Origin: Paracoccaceae bacterium
GTDB taxonomy: Bacteria > Pseudomonadota > Alphaproteobacteria > Rhodobacterales > Rhodobacteraceae
Assembly (NCBI GenBank): GCA_004566265.1
Contig: SPLB01000319.1
Location: 1 to 5,038 of the forward strand
DNA length: 5,038 nt
Direction: 5' to 3'
Below the pieces are notes generated by a model. The model worked only from the letters and a program-made list of their open reading frames with translations, did not search any database and was not told the origin of the DNA. A program made the translations under genes and the position numbers. Numbering within the stretch: the first letter of the stretch is position 1; each line of letters starts with the position of its first letter. Below are positions 1 through 5,038 of this stretch, piece after piece.

Positions 1-707
1 CCGGCGCGGTAGGAGCCCCGCTCGAGCCGATAGTGAAAGTGTGCCAACCAACTGTCCCAGTCCCTGCTATGGAAATGGCAAAGGTCCCATCCTTGCAGAT
101 CCGGTGCCGGGATTTCACCATTGAGAAAGCCGCTGTGGATCTTCACATCCACCGCGCCAAGGTCCGTGCGCAACAAGACCTTACCCTGAAGATGGCTCAG
201 GAAACCGCCGCGCAAGTAGCGGCCAAATTCCGGGTAGACTTCGTCGATCAGATCTCGGGTTTCGGGTGCGTTGCCTAGGAAGCGTTTGAAATGGGTTTCT
301 GACCCCGAAAGTGCTTCCACAGGACGGAGCCGAAGCGCCCGGCGGTCCGCAGGTTGTGCTTCCAGCACTGCCGCAAGGGGCGCAGGCCCCGAAATAAACT
401 CGTCCACGTCCAGATGAGTGAGCCAATCCACATCGCGGGCCTGTTTTTGGTAGGCGCGCGTGGCGTTCAGGGCTTGGCGGACCTGATGTTTCTTGGGTCG
501 ATATCCATGGTTGCTGTTCCAATAGCCGTCGTCGCAAAGCGTAATTCGCACCTTGGGGTGCGCCGTAAGCGGCGCCATGGCTGCAGGACAGGGCGTGTCG
601 AGGTAGAGAAACAGCCGATGCGCGCCGGCCTCGATATGATAGGCTGCAAACTTGAGAATCTCGCGCGCTTCGGCCTTTATGGTCGCAACAAGCCCCCAGC
701 GTTTCAC
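1..707 (-). CDS. Glycosyltransferase, family 2-like (Glyco_tranf_2_4 type), C-terminus cut by window edge
   Basis: Probable glycosyltransferase that moves a sugar from a nucleotide-sugar donor to an unidentified acceptor. The reading frame stays open from a GTG at 705-707 to the left edge, giving 235 residues without a stop. The N-terminus (WGLVATIKAEAREILKFAAY, residues 4-23) followed by HRLFLYLD has the form of the PF13704-like GT-A fold, in which the first strand is followed by an AAYH helix. Residues 95-105 (WLTHLDVDEFI) carry the D100-V101-D102 metal and nucleotide-sugar binding motif followed by E103-F104. A later CHFHSRDW segment (residues 210-217) also suits this group. I see no signal peptide or membrane segment. 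GTG is chosen because no ATG, GTG or TTG lies in frame between it and a stop inside the prfC end, and the conserved domain begins at residue 4. No clear Shine-Dalgarno sequence precedes it. It lies 40 nt after prfC on the same strand, which suggests read-through transcription. Donor, acceptor and product are unknown. Confidence 0.8.
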   Translation of the reverse strand, partial: MKRWGLVATIKAEAREILKFAAYHIEAGAHRLFLYLDTPCPAAMAPLTAHPKVRITLCDDGYWNSNHGYRPKKHQVRQALNATRAYQKQARDVDWLTHLDVDEFISGPAPLAAVLEAQPADRRALRLRPVEALSGSETHFKRFLGNAPETRDLIDEVYPEFGRYLRGGFLSHLQGKVLLRTDLGAVDVKIHSGFLNGEIPAPDLQGWDLCHFHSRDWDSWLAHFHYRLERGSYRA

Positions 708-747
708 AAGGCGCGCCGGTTTAGAGTGTGGGCTTGCAATACTGAGA

Positions 748-2355
748 TCAGACCATCATCTCCTTGGTCGCCGACAGGGTGATGTCGGGGTAGTCGCGGT
801 TCACACGGTCAATATCCCATTGCAGGCGCGTTAGGTAGACGATGTCGCCATCGTGATCATGGCTGATGTGCTGCTTGTTGGCGTTTGCGAATTTATCCAA
901 CGCAGTTTTTTCACCGTTGACCCAGCGGGCCGAGGTAAACTGCGACGGTTCGAACCGCACGGGAAGGCCGTATTCCAGTTCAATCCGGCTGGCGAGCACT
1001 TCGAACTGCAGCGCTCCGACGACGCCGACAATAAAGCCCGAGCCGATAGAGGGTTTGAACACTTTTGCGGCGCCTTCTTCAGCAAACTGCATCAGTGCCT
1101 TTTCAAGGTGCTTGGCCTTCATTGGGTCGCCAGCGCGTACACCTTGCAAAAGCTCCGGCGCAAAAGACGGAATGCCGCTGACGCGCAGGGCTTCGCCTTC
1201 GGTCAGCGTGTCGCCAATGCGCAGCTGGCCGTGGTTCGGAATGCCAATGATGTCACCGGCCCAGGCTTCTTCTGCAAGTTCGCGGTCAGAGGCCAGGAAC
1301 AGAACCGGGTTGGAAATCGCCATTGGCTTCTTGCTGCGCACATGGGTTAGCTTCATACCGCGTTTGAAATGGCCAGAGGCCATGCGCACAAATGCCACGC
1401 GGTCGCGGTGTTTTGGGTCCATATTGGCTTGAACCTTGAAAACAAATCCAGAAACCTTTTTCTCCTCGGGTGCGATTTCACGCGGAGAGGCTGACTGAAC
1501 CTGAGGTTCGGGGCCGTATTTTCCGATACCGTTCATCAATTCCTTCACCCCGAAGGAGTTGATGGCAGAGCCGAACCAGATAGGGGTCATGTGCCCTTCC
1601 AGAACCGCCTGCGGGTCGAGCGTCGGCAAAAGCTCCTTGGCCATCTCGATCTCTTCGAGGAATTTCTCAAGAAGGTGTTCCGGCACGTGCGCGGCGAGCT
1701 TCGGGTCATCCAGCCCCTTGATTTCAATGCTTTCCGCGATCTTGTTGCGGTCGGCGCGGTCGATTAGCTCCAGCCGATCGCGTAGAATGTCATAACAGCC
1801 GACAAAATCGCGACCCACACCAATGGGCCAGCTGGCAGGCGTTACGTCAATTGCCAGCATTTCTTGAATTTCGTCAATGATTTCAAACGTATCACGACTT
1901 TCACGGTCCATCTTGTTGCAGAAGGTCAGGATCGGCAGATCACGCAGGCGGCAGACCTCGAACAGTTTCTGGGTTTGGCTTTCAACCCCCTTCGCGCCGT
2001 CGATCACCATGACAGCGGCATCCACGGCCGTGAGCGTACGATAGGTATCCTCAGAAAAGTCGGAGTGGCCGGGCGTGTCCACCAGATTGAAGCGAAAATT
2101 GTCAAAATCAAAGGACATCGCCGAGGCAGATACTGAGATCCCGCGATCCTTTTCCATCTGCATAAAGTCCGACCGCGTGCGCCGTGCTTCACCCTTTGCG
2201 CGTACCTGACCTGCCATTTGAATAGCGCCTCCATAAAGAAGGAATTTTTCAGTCAGGGTCGTTTTGCCGGCATCCGGGTGCGAGATAATCGCAAAGGTGC
2301 GGCGGCGGGCGATTTCGGGCGGCAGCTCGGGGCGGTTTTGTGCGGTGTCCAACAT
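748..2355 (-). CDS. prfC: Peptide chain release factor 3 (RF3), translational GTPase
   Basis: RF3 is a cytoplasmic GTPase that removes RF1 and RF2 from the ribosome after peptide release. The predicted 535 residues match the family (E. coli RF3 has 529). With ATG at 2353-2355 as residue 1, the P-loop is SHPDAGKTT (25-33), the switch I region ends in DRGISV (70-75), G3 is DTPGHSDF (93-100), G4 is NKMD (147-150), and a GSA segment near 262-264 fits G5. The second, beta-barrel domain starts near KKVSGFVFK (299-307), and an RF3-specific C-terminal domain follows, including VVGALQFEVL and a C-terminus ending in KEMMV. All GTPase motifs look intact and the frame is unbroken. The frame also allows a TTG start at 2377-2379, eight codons earlier. 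ATG is preferred because the resulting MLDT start resembles relatives and the TTG has no ribosome binding site; the ATG also lacks a strong one. It is the first gene of a likely two-gene minus-strand unit with the glycosyltransferase. Confidence 0.97.
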   Translation of the reverse strand: MLDTAQNRPELPPEIARRRTFAIISHPDAGKTTLTEKFLLYGGAIQMAGQVRAKGEARRTRSDFMQMEKDRGISVSASAMSFDFDNFRFNLVDTPGHSDFSEDTYRTLTAVDAAVMVIDGAKGVESQTQKLFEVCRLRDLPILTFCNKMDRESRDTFEIIDEIQEMLAIDVTPASWPIGVGRDFVGCYDILRDRLELIDRADRNKIAESIEIKGLDDPKLAAHVPEHLLEKFLEEIEMAKELLPTLDPQAVLEGHMTPIWFGSAINSFGVKELMNGIGKYGPEPQVQSASPREIAPEEKKVSGFVFKVQANMDPKHRDRVAFVRMASGHFKRGMKLTHVRSKKPMAISNPVLFLASDRELAEEAWAGDIIGIPNHGQLRIGDTLTEGEALRVSGIPSFAPELLQGVRAGDPMKAKHLEKALMQFAEEGAAKVFKPSIGSGFIVGVVGALQFEVLASRIELEYGLPVRFEPSQFTSARWVNGEKTALDKFANANKQHISHDHDGDIVYLTRLQWDIDRVNRDYPDITLSATKEMMV

Positions 2356-2658
2356 GGGTCTGGCTCTAGCTAGAAACAATCACAGAGGCAAGAAAAAGCG
2401 GCGTTGAAAGCAACGGTCTGGCATCTGCCGGGAGCGGAGACTGAACCCATTGCGGTGAGAAGGACCTTGAACTTCAGCGATAAGGTTGGTTGCTTCGTAA
2501 AGAGCGTTGAAGGCTGTTTGAAATCAGTCGCACCTTGGGGAAATCAATATCGTTCCTAGGATTTGCTAACGAATATTTGGTATCCCGTGGATCATCGTCT
2601 TCCGAAAGTCAGCGATGAGCTGTGAGTTTACAGAATCTAGCCAAAAACGAGTTCCCAG
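2356..2658. other. Intergenic region between divergent prfC and histidine kinase gene
   Basis: This 303-nt gap must hold the 5' regions of both divergent genes. I see no supportable gene, RNA or strong terminator. Contents noted: a perfect 10-nt palindrome TCTAGCTAGA at 2365-2374, a near-identical 11-nt direct repeat (GCGTTGAAAGC at 2401-2411 and GCGTTGAAGGC at 2504-2514), and an A/T-richer stretch from about 2541 to 2600. The best promoter-like pair on the plus strand is TTGGGG (2535-2540) and TAGGAT (2557-2562) with a 16-nt spacer. This is a poor match and I would not rely on it. In the kinase frame, TAG at 2638-2640 closes the gap to any earlier start. Confidence 0.7.
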
Positions 2659-4323
2659 GTGCAGCAGAACCGAGTTATAGAAGCCTTTGATATTCTGGAA
2701 AATGTCGCCGTCGCAGTTTTTGTCTTGGAAGTCGGGCAAGATGGGCTTCCACGTTACATTGCGACCAATTCAACTCAGCGGGGTTACACCGGCTTCGCGA
2801 AAGAGGACTGTCTTGGCAAAACCGCCTTAGAGATTTTTGGTGGCGTCACAGGGCGGCGCGCACTTAATCAGCATTTGGCAGCCATCGAAGCGGCAGAGCC
2901 AGTTTCCTATGAGGCGACACTTCCAACACAATGTGCGGCGACCCATCTGAAGACAACCCTTACGCCAAATTTGGATCGCAGCGGCAAGGTTACCCATTTG
3001 GTCGGAACGTCGATTGACGTAAGTTCGTCTCATGAGCTTGATGAGGCATTAGAACTTACCAGGATTGCCTTGCGCCGCGCCGAAGAAGCCAACCAAGCGA
3101 AAGAGCGCTTCGTGGCCAATATGAGCCATGAAATACGCACGCCTATGAACGGCATCTTAGGGATCTGCGAGCTGTTGCAGGCAACTGACCTGGATGAGCC
3201 GCAGCGCCTTTATGCCAATACGATTGCCAATTCAGCCAACGCACTCCTGACGGTAATCAATGAGATTCTGGACTTCTCGAAAATTCAGGCTGAGAAGATT
3301 TCGATCCACGATGCGCCGTTTTCACTGCGTGATCTTTTGCAGGATATTGGGACGCTTCTGTGGGCCAAAGCGTCTTACAAGGGGATCGATCTGCGTACGG
3401 CATATCCCAACAACATTCCTTGGTTTTTTGTCGGTGATGTGAGTAAAATCCGCCAAATTATGATGAACCTTCTCGGCAACGCGATCAAATTTACCGAAGA
3501 AGGATATGTCGAAATTGAAATTCGCTATGACCCTGAGGTCGCGAAATACCCGTTGGAGATTTCGGTCTGCGATACTGGTACAGGAATTGCCCCGGATAAA
3601 CTGGACTTGATTTTTTCCGCTTTTGAACAGGTGGACAGGACAAAAACGCAGGTCGTTGAAGGCACCGGTCTGGGGCTTGCGATCACTAAGGCGCTGGTGG
3701 AGCGGATGGACGGGGCGATTACCGTTACCTCAACGCTAGGCGTAGGAGCACGGTTCACAGTGTCCCTGAACCTCCCGGTTGCGCAGGATCAATATGGCGC
3801 TGCTGGAGAGCCTGCTTTGGGTGTTTCTGTTGAGGAGGAAGGGAGCCTTGGAGAGGTGACTGAGTACTCCCCCACACAAAGCAAACGCCTTTCTTTGGGG
3901 CCTATTGCCGGAAATCAAAACAGCGGGATCACTGTTCGGGATTTGACGGGATTGCGGATTTTGGTTGCTGAAGATAACAAAACCAATCAGCTCTTGTTGG
4001 AGAAAATGCTCGCTGCCAATGGACTTGCGATAAGTTTCGCATCAAATGGGCAGCTGGCCTTTGAGGCATATCGCACCGAACATTGGGATCTGGTTTTGAT
4101 GGATCTGTCCATGCCGGTTCTCGGGGGGCTGGATGCAACCCGAAAGATCCGTGCTTATGAAATGGCAGAAGGTCTGAAGGAATGCCAGATCATTGCGATT
4201 ACTGCAAATGCGCAGCCCCGCGATGTTGAAGCCTGCCTCGCCGTTGGGATGAATGATTTCATATCCAAACCCTTTCGTAAACAAGAGCTTATGGAACGCG
4301 TTTTGCTGCGCGTGGGCCGGTAA
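2659..4323 (+). CDS. Soluble hybrid sensor histidine kinase (PAS-HisKA-HATPase-REC)
   Basis: Hybrid two-component kinase of 554 residues. It should autophosphorylate on His and pass the phosphate to its own receiver Asp. A PAS_4-like sensor domain covers about residues 8-122 and lacks the cysteine motif of LOV photosensors (GxNCRFLQ). A short helical linker (about 125-150, rich in A, E and R) leads to the H-box FVANMSHEIRTPMNG with phospho-acceptor H157. The ATPase domain has the N-box MMNLLGNAIKFT (N270, N274), the G1 box DTGTG (D305), the F-box FSAFEQVD (319-326) and the G2 box GTGLGLAI (335-342). A variable linker (about 372-430) joins the receiver, with acidic E438/D439, phospho-acceptor D482 in LVLMDLSMP, T515 and K537 in SKPF. 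There are no membrane segments, so it should be cytoplasmic, and there is no HPt domain. The GTG start is fixed by TAG 21 nt upstream and by the PAS domain beginning almost at once; no good ribosome binding site is visible. The ligand and partner are unknown. Confidence 0.95.
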   Translation: MQQNRVIEAFDILENVAVAVFVLEVGQDGLPRYIATNSTQRGYTGFAKEDCLGKTALEIFGGVTGRRALNQHLAAIEAAEPVSYEATLPTQCAATHLKTTLTPNLDRSGKVTHLVGTSIDVSSSHELDEALELTRIALRRAEEANQAKERFVANMSHEIRTPMNGILGICELLQATDLDEPQRLYANTIANSANALLTVINEILDFSKIQAEKISIHDAPFSLRDLLQDIGTLLWAKASYKGIDLRTAYPNNIPWFFVGDVSKIRQIMMNLLGNAIKFTEEGYVEIEIRYDPEVAKYPLEISVCDTGTGIAPDKLDLIFSAFEQVDRTKTQVVEGTGLGLAITKALVERMDGAITVTSTLGVGARFTVSLNLPVAQDQYGAAGEPALGVSVEEEGSLGEVTEYSPTQSKRLSLGPIAGNQNSGITVRDLTGLRILVAEDNKTNQLLLEKMLAANGLAISFASNGQLAFEAYRTEHWDLVLMDLSMPVLGGLDATRKIRAYEMAEGLKECQIIAITANAQPRDVEACLAVGMNDFISKPFRKQELMERVLLRVGR

Positions 4324-4375
4324 GTGACGAGCTTCATTCAATGATAAGGCGTTCTTGCAGGAAAAGTGTGTTTTC

Positions 4376-4415
4376 AGAGCGCGCAGGCAAGCCCTAGCGC
4401 AACGAGGCGCGCTTT
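4376..4415. terminator. Weak hairpin between convergent genes, possible terminator
   Basis: AGCGCGC (4378-4384) and GCGCGCT (4407-4413) are perfect inverted arms. They extend by one G-T and one A-T pair to 4376 and 4415, with a 22-nt loop. On the plus strand the 3' arm runs into only three T residues. The hairpin follows the kinase stop by about 50 nt but overlaps the last codons of the Hint gene. The long loop and missing U-tract make intrinsic termination doubtful. Confidence 0.2.
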
Positions 4416-5038
4416 AGAATGTCCAGTGCATCGGGGCGGTTCAGAAGCGACTTTGTGACTTCAAGCCCGTGGTGGGCGCGGGGCGCGTGCGATACGCCAT
4501 GAGCGGCTTGCGCGGTTATTTCGATTAGAAGGTCCTCTGGCAGGGCGGTGCGGGACACTGGATCGAGTAACAAGCTTTCGGCGGCAATGCCTTCGGCGTA
4601 GATAATGTGATGGCGTTCAAACAGGATCTGAAAGTAATCAACATAGCCACCGTCCTGCACCACGACGCTGGTGCCATTGACCAGATCAGCGGCGCGCACC
4701 AAAAGTTCCGGGCATCCGGCCTCCAATTCATCGTGGCGTTGATAAATCATCAGGCGGTGATCGGGGCTGACCAGGAGGTCGCGCGTGTTGTTCAGCACGT
4801 TGGCGCGGATAAGGATCGGTGCCATTGCGCCAACCGCGCGGGTTGTGGTCTGGCCGACCCAGGTGACGTCCTGAATGCCTGCGTCGCGCGTCAGGACCCT
4901 GTCTCCGGCACGCAGGCTCTCTATTGGCCGCTGTTCGCCAGTGCCCATGGTAATATGTGTTCCACGGCTGAAAGCGATGCAAGCAGCTTGCGCCAAGGTG
5001 GCACGGGCTCGGTCGCGATTGGCGCTGACCAACCTGTA
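4394..5038 (-). CDS. Hint domain-containing protein (Hint_2-like), N-terminus cut by window edge
   Basis: C-terminal 214 residues of a protein with a Hedgehog/intein (Hint) fold; the frame is open to the right edge and ends at TAG (4394-4396). Numbering from the edge, CIAFSRGT (20-27) is block A, followed by the family pattern PIESLRAGDRVLTRD (38-52), WVGQ (60-63), block B LLVSPDHRLMIYQR (88-101) with H94, and the closing strand IIYAEGIAAESLL (145-157). A tail of about 57 residues follows, ending in a short helix-like LNRPDALDILKRAS. Hint domains can cleave or splice their own chain, but many bacterial Hint_2 proteins have no shown activity. The candidate nucleophile C20 lies two residues earlier than in the usual CFxxGT pattern, with Ala in the usual place. 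A TTG at 5030-5032 could be a start but has no clear support, so the true start is probably outside the window. It is convergent with the kinase gene. Confidence 0.85.
   Translation of the reverse strand, partial: YRLVSANRDRARATLAQAACIAFSRGTHITMGTGEQRPIESLRAGDRVLTRDAGIQDVTWVGQTTTRAVGAMAPILIRANVLNNTRDLLVSPDHRLMIYQRHDELEAGCPELLVRAADLVNGTSVVVQDGGYVDYFQILFERHHIIYAEGIAAESLLLDPVSRTALPEDLLIEITAQAAHGVSHAPRAHHGLEVTKSLLNRPDALDILKRASLR

Noticed and set aside
33..782. Plus-strand frames and the minus-strand frame at 181-537 over the glycosyltransferase region.
   Set aside because: The minus-strand frame from 707 to the edge has clear glycosyltransferase motifs; the others have Arg/Pro/Ser-rich shadow composition.
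853..1432. Long plus-strand frames opposite prfC.
   Set aside because: They lie antisense to a fully conserved gene, have no recognisable domains, and are expected shadows of GC-rich coding sequence.
2377..2379. TTG start for prfC, giving an eight-residue N-terminal extension.
   Set aside because: There is no Shine-Dalgarno sequence before it, and the ATG at 2353-2355 gives an N-terminus that fits the family better.
2535..2562. TTGGGG / TAGGAT as a sigma-70 type promoter for the kinase gene.
   Set aside because: Both hexamers match the consensus poorly, and similar pairs are expected by chance in 300 nt.
2615..2680. A 21-codon reading frame starting ATG at 2615 and overlapping the kinase start in another frame, a possible leader peptide.
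   Set aside because: It has no convincing ribosome binding site, and its composition shows nothing peptide-like. Overlap with the kinase start alone is not enough support.
4042..4341. A 99-codon minus-strand frame opposite the receiver domain of the kinase.
   Set aside because: It is antisense to the conserved receiver motifs and has no recognisable domain or ribosome binding site.

Overview
The window reads as a chromosomal segment of an alphaproteobacterium, most likely from the Rhodobacterales (Roseobacter group). This rests on the recognisable style of three proteins: an RF3 with the N-terminal run LPPEIARRRTFAIISHPDAGKT, a stand-alone Hint_2-type protein, and a DVDEF glycosyltransferase. 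It is inferred by eye, without a database search. Most of the sequence is densely coding. I see no RNA gene, insertion sequence, CRISPR array, attachment site or replication origin.

Layout, left to right. (1) Positions 1-707, minus strand: the N-terminal 235 residues of a family-2-like glycosyltransferase, cut by the left edge. (2) Positions 748-2355, minus strand: complete prfC, peptide chain release factor 3, 40 nt upstream of the glycosyltransferase start and probably co-transcribed with it. (3) Positions 2356-2658: a 303-nt gap between divergent genes, with no supportable gene and only weak promoter-like words. (4) Positions 2659-4323, plus strand: a complete 554-residue soluble hybrid histidine kinase (PAS, HisKA, HATPase, REC) with no HPt domain and no partner gene in view. 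(5) Positions 4324-4393: a short gap between convergent genes. (6) Positions 4394-5038, minus strand: the C-terminal 214 residues of a Hint-domain protein, cut by the right edge.

The genes do not form one pathway. RF3 is translation housekeeping, the kinase is an orphan signalling protein, the glycosyltransferase probably acts on surface or exported glycans, and the Hint protein has no established role. I found no convincing new multi-gene system. The points most worth a second look are the displaced candidate nucleophile cysteine in the Hint domain, the missing phosphorelay partner of the kinase, and the kinase's different third-position base use compared with prfC.
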